DNA of 64,000 bases from Streptomyces sp. A0642 (GTDB lineage Bacteria; Actinomycetota; Actinomycetes; Streptomycetales; Streptomycetaceae). The stretch covers positions 1-64,000 of the forward strand of contig NZ_SSBL01000020.1 in the NCBI RefSeq assembly GCF_004795105.1, written 5' to 3'. Below the pieces are notes generated by a model. It worked only from the letters and a program-made list of their open reading frames with translations. It searched no databases and had not been told where the DNA came from. Positions 37,315-46,266 of this stretch are shown one piece after another; the stretch's first letter is position 1; every line of letters begins with the position of its first letter. The position numbers were made by a program, and so were the translations under genes.

Positions 37315-38295
37315 CTACGCCTCCCTTCGGGTACGGGGGTCGAGGACCATGTAGAGGACGTCGGCGAGGAGGTTCGCCGCGAGGACCGAGAGCGTGATGA
37401 TGAGGAAGACGCCCTGCATGAGGGGGTAGTCCTTGGCTCCCACGCCCTGGAGGAGCTGGAAGCCGATGCCCGGGTAGTTGAAGACCATCTCGACCAGGAG
37501 CGTGCCGCCGACGATGAAGCCGAGTGAGAGGGCGAAGCCGGAGATGTTGGGGAGGATCGCGTTGCGGGCGGCGTATCCGAACATCACCCGGCGCTCGGAC
37601 AGGCCCTTGGCCTGGGCGACCATGACGTAGTCCTCGCTCGACACCGTCACCATCATGTTGCGCATGCCGAGGACCCAGCCGGCCACGGCGCTGAGCACGA
37701 TCGTGAGGCCGGGCAGCGCCCCGTGGTAGAGCGCGCTGGAGATGAAGGGCCAGTCGAAGGCGGGCACCAGCCCGTCGTCGTATCCGCCGCCGGCCGGGAA
37801 GAGCGGCCACTTCATGGCGAACAGCCAGATGGCGACGAGGCCGAGCCAGAAGTACGGGATGGCCGAGATGAACGTGGTGACGGGCAGCAGGCTGTCCATC
37901 CACGAGCCGCGCCGCCAGCCGGTGAAGACCCCGAGGCCGGTGCCGAGCACGAAGCTGATCAGCGTGGTGATGCCGACGAGCGCGAGCGTCCACGGCAGCG
38001 CGTCGCCGATGACCTCGCTGACCGGGGTCGGGAAGAAGGTGAACGACAGCCCGAGGTCGCCGTGGAACAGGTGCACCCAGTAGTCGGTGTACTGGTCCCA
38101 GAGGGACTGGTGCTTGTCCAGGCCGAACAGTGCCTTGAGCGAGGCGATGGCGCTGGTGTCCAGCTGCCCCTGGAAGCGGGCGATGAGGGACTGCACCGGG
38201 TCGCCGGGCATCAGCCGCGGGATGAGGAAGTTGATGGTGATCGCGGCCCACGCGGTGACCAGGTAGAAGGCGAGCCGTTGGAGCAGGTACTTCAC
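37315..38295 (-). CDS. ABC transporter permease (OppB/DppB-like)
   Basis: 326 residues with six predicted helices. The N-terminal LLQRLAFYLVTAWAAITINF and LIPRLMPGDP are typical of OppB proteins, and the EAA loop reads SEDYVMVAQAKGLSERRVMF. Start is GTG 38295, seven bases after AAGGAGG and overlapping the upstream ATPase stop by 4 bp (GTGA); the longer frame upstream is rejected. It pairs with the OppC-like subunit to form the membrane channel of the operon's importer. Confidence 0.94.
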   Translation of the reverse strand: MKYLLQRLAFYLVTAWAAITINFLIPRLMPGDPVQSLIARFQGQLDTSAIASLKALFGLDKHQSLWDQYTDYWVHLFHGDLGLSFTFFPTPVSEVIGDALPWTLALVGITTLISFVLGTGLGVFTGWRRGSWMDSLLPVTTFISAIPYFWLGLVAIWLFAMKWPLFPAGGGYDDGLVPAFDWPFISSALYHGALPGLTIVLSAVAGWVLGMRNMMVTVSSEDYVMVAQAKGLSERRVMFGYAARNAILPNISGFALSLGFIVGGTLLVEMVFNYPGIGFQLLQGVGAKDYPLMQGVFLIITLSVLAANLLADVLYMVLDPRTRREA

Positions 38296-39362
38296 TTCGC
38301 AGCCTCCTTCTCGTGGTCGTCGGTGGTGGTGGCCGCGCCACCGGCGGTGCCGTCGTACAGCCAGCAGGCGGCCCACTGGCCGTCGGCCAGGTCGAAGCGC
38401 GGCGGCAGTTCGGTGCGGCAGCGCTCCATGGCCTTCGGGCAGCGGGGGTGGAAGCGGCAGCCGGCCGGCGGGTCGATGAGCGAGGGGGGCTCGCCGCTGC
38501 CGGTCTCCTCCTGCTCCTCCTCGTCGACGACCCGGTCCGGGTCGGGCGCCGAGGCGATCAGGAGCTGGGTGTAGGGGTGGGCGGGGCGCTGGGTGACGGT
38601 CTCGCTGTCACCGCCCTCGACGATCCGGCCCGCGTACATCACGAGCGTGGAGTCCGCGAAGTAGCGGGCGGACGCGATGTCGTGGGTGATGTAGAGGATC
38701 GCGAGGTGCATGCGCTCCTTGAGGTCCCCCAGCAGGTTGAGCACTCCGAGCCGGATCGAGACGTCCAGCATCGAGACGGGCTCGTCGGCGAGGAGGACCT
38801 GGGGGTCGGCGCCGAGCGCGCGGGCGATGGCCACGCGCTGGCGCTGACCTCCCGACAGCTCGTGCGGGAACTTGTCCAGATACTGATGAGGAGGAGTCAG
38901 CTGGACGCGGTTCAGCAGAGCGGTCAGGTTCTGTTCCAGTTCCTCCTCGCCGCTGCCCGCCCTGTCGTGGATCTTCAGGGCGCGGGTGAGGTGGTAGCGC
39001 ACGGTGTGCACGGGGTTCAGCGAGGCGAACGGGTCCTGGAAGATGAGCTGGACCCGGCGTACGTACCTGCGGAAGGACCGGCCACGTCCGGCCTTCACCG
39101 CCTGACCGCCCAGGTGGATCTCGCCCTCGGTGAGCGGATACAGCTGGGCGAGCAGCCTGGCGACGGTCGACTTCCCGGAGCCCGACTCCCCCACCAGTGC
39201 CGTGACGGTGCCGCGCCGCAGTTGCAGCGAGACGTCGTCGACGGCGTGGACGGTACGGCGCCTGCCCGCGACGAGATCGCGGCCGGTGCGCCGTACGGCG
39301 AAGTGTTTGGTGACTCCGCGTGCTTCGAGCACGACGTGGTTCTTCTCGGACTGTTCAGACAT
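38292..39362 (-). CDS. Oligopeptide-type ABC transporter ATP-binding protein (OppF/DppF-like)
   Basis: 356 residues. Walker A GESGSGKSTVARL, Q-loop FQDPFASLNPVHT, signature LSGGQRQRVAIARAL, Walker B VLLADEPVSMLD, switch His in YITHDIAS, and the C-terminal oligo_HPY-type region with CRFHPRC. Second ATPase of the heteromeric importer. It lies 40 bp after the solute-binding gene and overlaps the OppB gene by 4 bp, an unusual gene order (SBP, F, B, C, D). Confidence 0.94.
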   Translation of the reverse strand: MSEQSEKNHVVLEARGVTKHFAVRRTGRDLVAGRRRTVHAVDDVSLQLRRGTVTALVGESGSGKSTVARLLAQLYPLTEGEIHLGGQAVKAGRGRSFRRYVRRVQLIFQDPFASLNPVHTVRYHLTRALKIHDRAGSGEEELEQNLTALLNRVQLTPPHQYLDKFPHELSGGQRQRVAIARALGADPQVLLADEPVSMLDVSIRLGVLNLLGDLKERMHLAILYITHDIASARYFADSTLVMYAGRIVEGGDSETVTQRPAHPYTQLLIASAPDPDRVVDEEEQEETGSGEPPSLIDPPAGCRFHPRCPKAMERCRTELPPRFDLADGQWAACWLYDGTAGGAATTTDDHEKEAAK

Positions 39363-39402
39363 GGCCGGTTCCTGGGTCCCTGGGGGTGAGAGGCCGACGG
39401 CC

Positions 39403-41076
39403 CTACTTCGACGGCTTGAGATTCAGCACGACTTCCAGCGAGGAGGGCTGGGTGTGCTGCGGGTCGGCGTACGGGTTGGCCTCGGTGGGCCAGCCCACCC
39501 AGTTCTTGGTGGAGTACTCGGCCCCGATGGGGGCGGCCGCGGTCGGGATGACCGGTGCCTGCTCGACCATGATCTTCTGCAGGGTGTTCATGGCGGTGGC
39601 CCGGGCCTCGTCGGTGGTGGCGCCGGCGAAGTCCTTCAGCGCCTCGGTGGCCTCGGTGTTCTTGAAGCGGCCGAAGTTGCCGAGCTGGGAGGCCTTGCCG
39701 ATGGGCTGGAGCAGGGCTCCGTCCATGATGTTCTGGTACATGTCGTACGGGGTGGCGCCGCTGTTGGTCCAGTGCAGGGTGGCGTCGAAGTTGCCGTTGG
39801 CGACGTCCGCGCCCCACGCCTCGGCGGTCTGCGTCTTGACCTTGGCCTCGATGCCGAGCTGCTTGATGTTGTCCTTGATGATCGCGAGACCGGTGATGTA
39901 GTCGTTCCAGCCGGCCGGGTCGGTGAAGGTGAGCTTCACGGGCTTGCCGCCCGGGTCCTTGAGCACACCGCCGCTGAGCGTGAAGCCGGCCTTCTCCAGG
40001 ATCTTCTTGGCGCCCTCGACGTCCGGCTTGGTGGTCGCGCTCTTGTACTCGGGCGCGAGGAACGACTCACCGGCGGGCAGCGGGATGCCGGTCGGGTTGG
40101 TGATCTCCGGGTAGAGGGTCGCCTCGGCCTGGACGTAGATCGCGTTGCGGTCGACGACCATCGCCATGGCCTTGCGCAGCGCCGGGTTGTCGAACGGCTT
40201 GCGGGCGGTGTTGAACCACAGTCCGTGGATGCCGAGCCCGGAGGGGAACCAGAGCTTGTGGTTCTTGGGGTCCTTGGCGACGTACAGCTGCTTGTAGTTC
40301 GGCATGAAGACGAACGACCACTCCAGCTTGCCGCTCGCCAGGGCGGTGGTCGCCGCGCTGTTGTCGTTGTAAGTGCTGTAGCGCAGCTCCTTGACCTTCG
40401 TCTCGCCCTTCCAGTACGTGGGCGTGGCGGTCAGGGTCGTCGTCTGCGGGGTGAACGTCTTGAGCTTGTACGGGCCGGAGCCGACGGGCGTCCGGTTGGG
40501 CCAGGTCTCCGGGTCCTTGACGCCTTCCCAGATGTGCTTGGGCACGATGAACTGGTTGATGATCTTGTTCTGGTTGACGTACTGGGAGTCCTCGAAGGTC
40601 AGGACGACCTTCTTTCCCTGGACCTCCACGCCGCCGAAGGCGATGCCGTTGCCGTTGAGCGCCGGGTGCTTCTTCAGGAGGTTGAAGGTGAACGCGACGT
40701 CCTCGGCGGTCAGCGGCTTGCCGTCGGCCCACTTCGCCTTGTCGTTCAGGGTGAAGGTGACCTTGGTGAAGTTGAGGTCCCAGGCCCAGTTCGTGGCCAG
40801 CCACGGGTCGGCCTTCTCGGCGGGCCGGATCTGGCGGGTCATCGCCAGGGGCTCGTAGATCATGTAGCGGTAGCCGAGGGTGGCGCCCGCCGACGTGGCC
40901 AGGAACGGGTTGCTGTTGTTCGTCTGCGGCCCGTCCGGCTTGCCGAGGGTCAGGACGCCCGAGGCGCTGCCGCCCTTGTTGTGGTTCGAGTTGGCGGACG
41001 AGCATCCGGCGGCGAGCGCGACCACCGCGGTGGCGAGCGCGACCGCTCTGAGCGTGTGGTGACGGCGTGCGGACAT
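39403..41076 (-). CDS. Family 5 extracellular solute-binding lipoprotein
   Basis: 557 residues. Lipobox ALAAGCSS (Cys at about residue 25), then a full SBP family 5 domain: YEPLAMTRQIRPAEKADPWLA, KWADGKPLTAEDVAFTF, VGSGPYKLKTF, and FNTARKPFDNPALRKAMAMVVDR. The family binds peptides, nickel or oligosaccharides. Here the operon argues for beta-gluco-oligosaccharides, as reported for related proteins in thermophilic beta-glucan users. It has 111 bp upstream to lacI, holding three imperfect TACGGGCGGTGC repeats but no clear promoter. Confidence 0.94.
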   Translation of the reverse strand: MSARRHHTLRAVALATAVVALAAGCSSANSNHNKGGSASGVLTLGKPDGPQTNNSNPFLATSAGATLGYRYMIYEPLAMTRQIRPAEKADPWLATNWAWDLNFTKVTFTLNDKAKWADGKPLTAEDVAFTFNLLKKHPALNGNGIAFGGVEVQGKKVVLTFEDSQYVNQNKIINQFIVPKHIWEGVKDPETWPNRTPVGSGPYKLKTFTPQTTTLTATPTYWKGETKVKELRYSTYNDNSAATTALASGKLEWSFVFMPNYKQLYVAKDPKNHKLWFPSGLGIHGLWFNTARKPFDNPALRKAMAMVVDRNAIYVQAEATLYPEITNPTGIPLPAGESFLAPEYKSATTKPDVEGAKKILEKAGFTLSGGVLKDPGGKPVKLTFTDPAGWNDYITGLAIIKDNIKQLGIEAKVKTQTAEAWGADVANGNFDATLHWTNSGATPYDMYQNIMDGALLQPIGKASQLGNFGRFKNTEATEALKDFAGATTDEARATAMNTLQKIMVEQAPVIPTAAAPIGAEYSTKNWVGWPTEANPYADPQHTQPSSLEVVLNLKPSK

Positions 41077-41187
41077 GGCGACTCCAGGAGGACTGGCGGG
41101 TCTGGACGATCCGGAAACGGGCAGCGCTCGGCGCGCCGGGTACGGGCGGTGCGGGTGCGTACGGGGCGGTGCGGGGTACGGGCGGTG

Positions 41188-42162
41188 CTAGGGCGCCGAG
41201 TGGCGCACGACCAGTTCGGTGGGCAGCACGAGGGGTGCGTCGGGCACGGGAGTGCCGCCGAGGTGGGAGAGCAGCATCCGTGCGGCCGCCTCACCCATCT
41301 GGCGGGTGGGCTGGCGCACGGTGGTCAGAGGTGGTTCGGTGTGCTCGGCCATCGGGATGTCGTCGAACCCGACCACCGCGATATCGCCGGGCACGGTCCG
41401 CCCCGCGGCGCGCAGCGCCCGCAGCACTCCGGCCGCGGAGATGTCGTTGTGCGCGAACACGGAGTCGAACTCGACTCCTGAAGCGAGGAGTTGCTCCACG
41501 GCCAGCCGGCCGCAGGGCTCGGTGAAATCGCCGCGGACGACGAGGTCGGTGGGCAGGACGGAGAGGAATCCCGCCAGCCGGTCGCGTACGCAGCCGAAGT
41601 GCTGGGGGCCCGTGATGACCAGGGGCCTGGTGCGGCCGGCGTCCCGCAGATGACGGGCGGCCGACGCGCCTCCTTCGTGGTTGGTGGTCACGACGGAGGG
41701 GAACTCGGGGTGGTGGCCGCGATCGTCGATCAGCACGATCGGCAGTCCACCGCGGTGCAGTGCGGTGAGGTGGTCGAGGGTGTTCTCGGGTTCGACCACG
41801 ACCAGCCCGTCGAAGGCCCGCGCCGACACCTGGGTGGTGAAGCGCTCCACGGACTCGGCCCCGCGGTTGCAGGTGAAGAGCAGCAGCCCGTAGTCGGCGG
41901 CCTCGACGGTGTCGACGACGCCCTGAAGCAGCTCGCCCATCCACGGCCACGTCAGCGACGGCACCAGCATGCCGACCGTACGGCTGCTGCCGCGGGCCAG
42001 ACCGACGGCGCCCGAACTGGGGACGTAACCGAGCTGTGAGATCACTTCACGAACACGGGCGGCCGTCTCCGCGTCCACTTCGCCCTTGGTGTTGATGACC
42101 CGGGAGACGGTCGTCTTGCTGACGCCGGCCTCGCGGGCGACATCAGCCATGGTGACACGCAT
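41188..42162 (-). CDS. LacI-family transcriptional regulator of the beta-glucan locus
   Basis: 324 residues. N-terminal helix-turn-helix MADVAREAGVSKTTVSRVIN with hinge YVPSSGAVGLARG, then a periplasmic-binding-like sensor domain (VGMLVPSLTWPWMGELLQG, VVVVEPENT-like, VAVVGFDDIPMAEHTEPPLTTV). Start ATG 42162 has GGAGG six bases upstream; the ATG 18 bp earlier does not. Three ACCGGT palindromes lie just upstream, over the start of its own transcript. It probably represses itself, the downstream transporter and hydrolases, and the divergent GH30 gene until a gluco-oligosaccharide binds. Confidence 0.93.
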   Translation of the reverse strand: MRVTMADVAREAGVSKTTVSRVINTKGEVDAETAARVREVISQLGYVPSSGAVGLARGSSRTVGMLVPSLTWPWMGELLQGVVDTVEAADYGLLLFTCNRGAESVERFTTQVSARAFDGLVVVEPENTLDHLTALHRGGLPIVLIDDRGHHPEFPSVVTTNHEGGASAARHLRDAGRTRPLVITGPQHFGCVRDRLAGFLSVLPTDLVVRGDFTEPCGRLAVEQLLASGVEFDSVFAHNDISAAGVLRALRAAGRTVPGDIAVVGFDDIPMAEHTEPPLTTVRQPTRQMGEAAARMLLSHLGGTPVPDAPLVLPTELVVRHSAP

Positions 42163-42207
42163 CGGGGGCCTCCAGGACACAACGGGACAGAGCGAACGAA
42201 CAGCCGT

Positions 42208-42245
42208 GGAACCGGTACCGCAACCGGTTCCGGAACCGGTACCGG
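42208..42245 (-). promoter_or_regulatory. Array of three ACCGGT operators, 12-bp spacing
   Basis: Two identical GGAACCGGTACCG copies (42208-42220 and 42232-42244) flank CAACCGGTTCC. The three ACCGGT centres are exactly 12 bp apart. ACCGGT with a central CG is typical of LacI-family sites. The array covers about +8 to +45 of the predicted lacI transcript. Confidence 0.65.
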
Positions 42246-42258
42246 CGGTGGTGGCGTG

Positions 42259-42287
42259 AGTTAACCCCCCTGGAACAGGACCGTCAA
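42259..42287 (-). promoter_or_regulatory. Promoter of the lacI-ABC-GH operon
   Basis: On the minus strand: TTGACG (42287-42282), 17 bp, TTAACT (42264-42259). This predicts a transcript start near 42252, right beside the operator array. Confidence 0.6.
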
Positions 42288-42453
42288 TACTTCACGTCGA
42301 GATTGGTCCGTACCCCTGCGTCGACCCGCCGGAATCAGCGATTGCGTTCAAGTCGTGAACACAGGGGGTCTTGACGTGGGCACGTAAGAGCAGTTCACTC
42401 CCGTCTCGTCCCACGGCACGTCCCCCACGCTCCCGCCGAGGAAGGCACCAGCC

Positions 42454-44322
42454 ATGATCCGTTCAGGAAGGGCGGCCAGGGCGCTGCTCGCCGCAGTGCT
42501 CGCGACCGCCGGCCTCACCGGGCTCTCGTCCGGCACGGCGCAGGCCGCCGGCGAGACGGTGAACATCGCTCTGACCACCACCGACGACTCCGGCGGCCGT
42601 CATGTCACCCGCGGCCTGGAGGCCCAGACCCCGGTCACGTTCGGCGCCGGGAACGGGGGCGGCGGCACGAACATCACGGTCGACGAGAACACCCGGTACC
42701 AGACCTTCACCGGCGGCGGCGCCTCGTTCACCGACACCGCCGCGTATCTGATGAAGAGCAGCGGGGCGCTGAGCCAGGCGACCCGGGACGCCACGATGAA
42801 GAAGCTCTTCTCCCCCACCGAGGGCATCGGGCTGTCGTTCGTACGCAATCCGATGGGCGGTTCGGACCTGGCGCGGTACGGCTACACGTACGACGACATG
42901 CCCGCCGGGCAGAGCGACCCGTCCCTGTCGCACTTCTCGATCGCACACGACCTGGAGGACGTGCTGCCGCTGACCAAACAGGCCAAGCAGCTCAACCCGG
43001 CGCTGACGACGGTGGCTTCACCATGGACGGCGCCCGCCTGGATGAAGGACAACGGGCAGCTCAACGGAGGCTGGCTGAAGGCGGAGAACTACGGCGCCTA
43101 CGCGGGCTACTTCGTGAAGTACCTCCAGGCCTACCGGGACCAGGGCGTCCCGGTCGACTACGTCACCGCGCAGAACGAGCCGACGTGCTGTTCGGGTTAC
43201 CCGTCGATGAGCTGGAACGGCTCCGGTCTGGCCTACTTCACCAAGAACGAGCTGCTGCCGAAACTGGCGTCGGCCGGCCTGGCCACCAAGGTGCTCGCGC
43301 ACGACTGGAACTGGGACACCTACGACGCCTACGCGGCGGCCACCGTGGACGACGCGGCGGTGCGCAACCACCCGAACTTCGGCGGGGTTGCCTGGCACGG
43401 TTACGGCGGTGACATCGCGAAGCAGACGGCGGTGCACAACCAGTACCCGTCGATGGACGCGTTCCAGACGGAGCACTCGGGCGGCACCTGGATCGCCGAC
43501 CAGCAGCGCGAAGACATGATGAACATCATCGATTACACCCGCAACTGGGCGAAGTCGGTGACCAAGTGGTCCCTGGCGGTGGACCAGAACCGGGGTCCGC
43601 ACAACGGCGGCTGCGGTACCTGCGACGGGCTGATCACCGTCCACAACGGCGACAGCCGGAGCGGACAGGTCGACTACACCATCGAGTTCTACACGATGGG
43701 ACATCTGACCAAGTTCGTCCGTCCGGGCGCCTCCCGGATCTCCTCCACGGCCAGTTCGGCGGTGCCCAACGTCGCGTGGCGCAACCCGGACGGTTCGAAG
43801 GCGTTGATCGCGTACAACGGCGGCGGCTCGGCCCAGCAGCTGACCGTCAACTGGGGCGGCAGCAAGTTCACTTACTCGCTGCCCGCCCGCACCTCCGCGA
43901 CCTTCACCTGGTCGGGGACGCAGTCCGGGGCGGACACCTCGTCGGGCACCCTGTCCGGTCCCGGCGGCAAGTGCCTCGACGCCACGGGCAACACCGGCGC
44001 CGACGGCACCCCCGTCCAGCTCTGGGACTGCACGGGCGGCGCGAACCAGCGCTGGACGGTGCAGGGCGACGGCTCGATCCGTACGCTCGGCGCCTGCCTG
44101 GACGTGTCCTCGGGCTCCACGGCGAACGGAGCGAAGGTCCAGCTGTACACCTGCAACGGCACGGGGGCGCAGCGCTGGACGTACAACGCCGCGACCGGCG
44201 ACATCGTCAACACGGCCGCCGGAAAGTGTCTGGACGTGACCGACCAGTCGACGGCCAACGGGGCCCGCATCCAGATCTGGACGTGCACGGGTGCCGCCAA
44301 CCAGAAGTGGCGCCTCGGGTAG
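42454..44322 (+). CDS. Secreted GH30 glucanase with ricin-type (CBM13) lectin domain
   Basis: 622 residues. Sec signal (ALLAAVLATAGLTGLSSGTAQA), then a GH30 barrel: FTGGGASFTDTAAYLM, SPWTAPAWMKDNGQLNGG, acid/base Glu at about 242 in TAQNEPTCC, nucleophile Glu at about 340 in FQTEHSGG. A side beta-sandwich follows (SKALIAYNGGGSAQQLTV). The C-terminal ~130 residues are a three-lobed ricin lectin with repeated QxW-type motifs (NQRWTV, AQRWTY, NQKWRL). GH30 enzymes of this type include endo-beta-1,6-glucanases and glucosylceramidases. With GH16 and GH3 nearby, cutting beta-1,6 branches of fungal or algal glucan is likely. Start ATG 42454 follows GAGGAAGG. Divergent from lacI. Confidence 0.92.
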   Translation: MIRSGRAARALLAAVLATAGLTGLSSGTAQAAGETVNIALTTTDDSGGRHVTRGLEAQTPVTFGAGNGGGGTNITVDENTRYQTFTGGGASFTDTAAYLMKSSGALSQATRDATMKKLFSPTEGIGLSFVRNPMGGSDLARYGYTYDDMPAGQSDPSLSHFSIAHDLEDVLPLTKQAKQLNPALTTVASPWTAPAWMKDNGQLNGGWLKAENYGAYAGYFVKYLQAYRDQGVPVDYVTAQNEPTCCSGYPSMSWNGSGLAYFTKNELLPKLASAGLATKVLAHDWNWDTYDAYAAATVDDAAVRNHPNFGGVAWHGYGGDIAKQTAVHNQYPSMDAFQTEHSGGTWIADQQREDMMNIIDYTRNWAKSVTKWSLAVDQNRGPHNGGCGTCDGLITVHNGDSRSGQVDYTIEFYTMGHLTKFVRPGASRISSTASSAVPNVAWRNPDGSKALIAYNGGGSAQQLTVNWGGSKFTYSLPARTSATFTWSGTQSGADTSSGTLSGPGGKCLDATGNTGADGTPVQLWDCTGGANQRWTVQGDGSIRTLGACLDVSSGSTANGAKVQLYTCNGTGAQRWTYNAATGDIVNTAAGKCLDVTDQSTANGARIQIWTCTGAANQKWRLG

Positions 44323-44331
44323 CGGACGCGT

Positions 44332-44373
44332 GTACGGCGGCCGCGGACCGGGCCCGGTCCGCGGCCGCCGTAC
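44332..44373. terminator. 42-bp perfect palindrome between convergent genes
   Basis: Arms of 21 bases (44332-44352 and 44353-44373) are exact complements with no central spacer, and contain GCGGCCGC twice. It lies nine bases after the GH30 stop and seven before the cimA stop, so it can terminate both transcripts. Confidence 0.9.
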
Positions 44374-44380
44374 GCCCGCC

Positions 44381-45988
44381 CTACTCCGTCGGCTCGACTC
44401 CCGCGCGCAGCAGCCCGAAGGTGTACGCGTCCTCCAGGGCCTGCCAGGACGCCGCGATGACGTTCTCGGCGACCCCCACGGTCGCCCAGTCGCCCTTGCC
44501 GTCGCCCGTGGTGATCAGGACGCGGGTGGTGGAGTCGGTGCCGGTGCGCCCCTCCAGGATGCGGACCTTGTAGTCCACCAGCTCCAGCTTGGCGAGCTGG
44601 GGGTAGATCCGCTCCAGGGCGACCCGGAGCGCCCGGTCGAGCGCGTTGACCGGGCCGTTGCCCTCGGCGGTGGCGACGAGGCGCTCGCCCTTGGCCCAGA
44701 GCTTCACGGTCGCCTCGTTGGCGTGGGTCCCGTCGGGGCGGTCCTCGACGATGGCGCGCCAGGACTCCACGCGGAAGTAGCGGCGGGGACGGCCCTCGAT
44801 CTCGGCGCGCATCAGGAGCTCGAAGGAGGCGTCGGCCGCCTCGTAGGTGTAGCCCTGGAGTTCCCGCGCCTTGACCCGCTCGACGACGCGGCCGATGAGC
44901 TCGCGGTCGCCGCCGAGGTCGACACCGAGCTCCTGGCTCTTGAGCTCGATGGAGGCGCGGCCCGCCATGTCGGAGACGAGCATCCGCATGCTGTTGCCGA
45001 CCAGCGCGGGGTCGATGTGCTGGTACAGGTCCGGATCGACCTTGATCGCGGAGGCGTGCAGCCCGGCCTTGTGGGCGAAGGCCGAGACGCCGACGTACGG
45101 CTGGTGGGTGGAGGGCGTGAGGTTGACGACCTCGGCGATGGCGTGCGAGATGCGGGTCATCTCGGCGAGGGCGCCCTCGGGCAGGACCGTCTTGCCGTAC
45201 TTGAGCTCCAGCGCGGCGACGACGGGGAAGAGGTTGGCGTTGCCGACCCGCTCGCCGTAGCCGTTGGCGGTGCACTGGACGTGCGTGGCGCCCGCGTCGA
45301 CGGCGGCCAGGGTGTTCGCGACGGCGCAGCCGGTGTCGTCCTGGGCGTGGATGCCCAGGCGCGCGCCGGTGTCGGCGAGCACGGTGGCGACGACGGCCTG
45401 GACCTGGGCCGGGAGCATCCCGCCGTTGGTGTCGCAGAGGATGACGACATCGGCGCCCGCCTCGGAGGCGGCCCGCACGACGGCCTTGGCGTACGCGGCG
45501 TTGGCGCGGTACCCGTCGAAGAAGTGCTCGCAGTCGACGAAGACCCTGCGCCCCTGGGCGACCAGGTAGGAGACGGTGTCGCGCACCATCTCCAGGTTCT
45601 CGTCCAGCGTGGTGCGCAGGGCGAGCTCCACATGGCGGTCGTGCGACTTGGCGACCAGGGTGATCACCGGGGCGCCCGACTCCAGCAGCGCCTTGACCTG
45701 CGGGTCCTCCGCCGCCTTGCCGCCGGCCCGGCGGGTCGCGCCGAAGGCGACCAGCTCGGCGTTGCGGAACTCGATCTCCTGGCGGGCGCGGGCGAAGAAC
45801 TCGGTGTCGCGGGGGTTGGCGCCCGGCCAGCCGCCCTCGATGAAACCGACGCCGAAATCGTCCAGGTGCCGGGCGATGGTCAGCTTGTCCGCGACCGTCA
45901 GGTTGATGCCTTCACGCTGGGCACCGTCGCGCAGCGTGGTGTCGAAGACATGGAAACTGTCGTCGGTGGGCTTGGCCTTGGTGGTCAT
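44381..45988 (-). CDS. cimA: (R)-citramalate synthase
   Basis: 535 residues, the usual length for CimA. HMGL-like barrel with FDTTLRDGAQREG, GVGFIEGGWPGANPRD, VILCDTNGG and the metal motif GIHAQDDTGCAVAN, then KAGLHASAIKVDP. The C-terminal LeuA-dimer regulatory domain (YKVRILEGRTGTDSTTRVLI) is present. It condenses pyruvate and acetyl-CoA to citramalate, a threonine-independent route to isoleucine. ATG 45988 has AGGAG ten bases upstream. The 278-bp leader contains a U-tract hairpin that could act as an attenuator. leuB and ilvE lie 6-9 kb away on the same strand. Confidence 0.94.
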   Translation of the reverse strand: MTTKAKPTDDSFHVFDTTLRDGAQREGINLTVADKLTIARHLDDFGVGFIEGGWPGANPRDTEFFARARQEIEFRNAELVAFGATRRAGGKAAEDPQVKALLESGAPVITLVAKSHDRHVELALRTTLDENLEMVRDTVSYLVAQGRRVFVDCEHFFDGYRANAAYAKAVVRAASEAGADVVILCDTNGGMLPAQVQAVVATVLADTGARLGIHAQDDTGCAVANTLAAVDAGATHVQCTANGYGERVGNANLFPVVAALELKYGKTVLPEGALAEMTRISHAIAEVVNLTPSTHQPYVGVSAFAHKAGLHASAIKVDPDLYQHIDPALVGNSMRMLVSDMAGRASIELKSQELGVDLGGDRELIGRVVERVKARELQGYTYEAADASFELLMRAEIEGRPRRYFRVESWRAIVEDRPDGTHANEATVKLWAKGERLVATAEGNGPVNALDRALRVALERIYPQLAKLELVDYKVRILEGRTGTDSTTRVLITTGDGKGDWATVGVAENVIAASWQALEDAYTFGLLRAGVEPTE

Positions 45989-46086
45989 GCTGGTCTGACT
46001 CCTGTCGGATGAGTGGATCCGGACGATCTGGCTCCACTTGCCCCCATCATCCCGCGCGCCTCGTCCCGGCCCGTGGTGAGGGCCGG

Positions 46087-46117
46087 AAAACAAAAAACCC
46101 CTCGCGGGTGCGAGAGG
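46087..46117 (-). terminator. U-tract terminator or attenuator before cimA
   Basis: On the minus strand CCTCTCGC, ACCC loop, GCGAGGGG is followed by TTTTTTGTTTT, the only classical rho-independent terminator I see in this window. It lies 98 bp before cimA and 150 bp after the MFS stop. A second hairpin, GGCACGG-CCA-CCGTGCC, precedes it (46151-46135). It may simply end the MFS transcript, or control cimA by attenuation. Confidence 0.75.
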
Positions 46118-46172
46118 TCTGCGCGCGGGTCTGGGGCACGGTGGCCGTGCCGTACATGGTGGTACGGGACGA

Positions 46173-46208
46173 TCACTGCGGACCGGCGCGCCTGTTGCCA
46201 ATAATCAT
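46173..46208 (-). CDS. Possible leader peptide (11 codons) with two rare Ile codons
   Basis: An ATG at 46208 opens an 11-residue frame MIIGNRRAGPQ that includes two successive ATT codons, rare for isoleucine in Streptomyces. It ends 22 bp before the first leader hairpin. Isoleucine starvation stalling here would suit attenuation of cimA, an isoleucine-route gene. No good ribosome site is visible, so this is only a candidate. Confidence 0.2.
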   Translation of the reverse strand: MIIGNRRAGPQ

Positions 46209-46266
46209 GACGAACGAGGACACGGAAGCAGTCTGGCACAGGACCGCCTCCGTGCCCCGCCCCGTC

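Noticed and set aside
41138..41188. Three imperfect TACGGGCGGTGC copies before the SBP gene
   Set aside because: Spacing is irregular (19 and 17 bp) and the sequence is typical GC-rich low complexity; not convincing as a regulator array or CRISPR.
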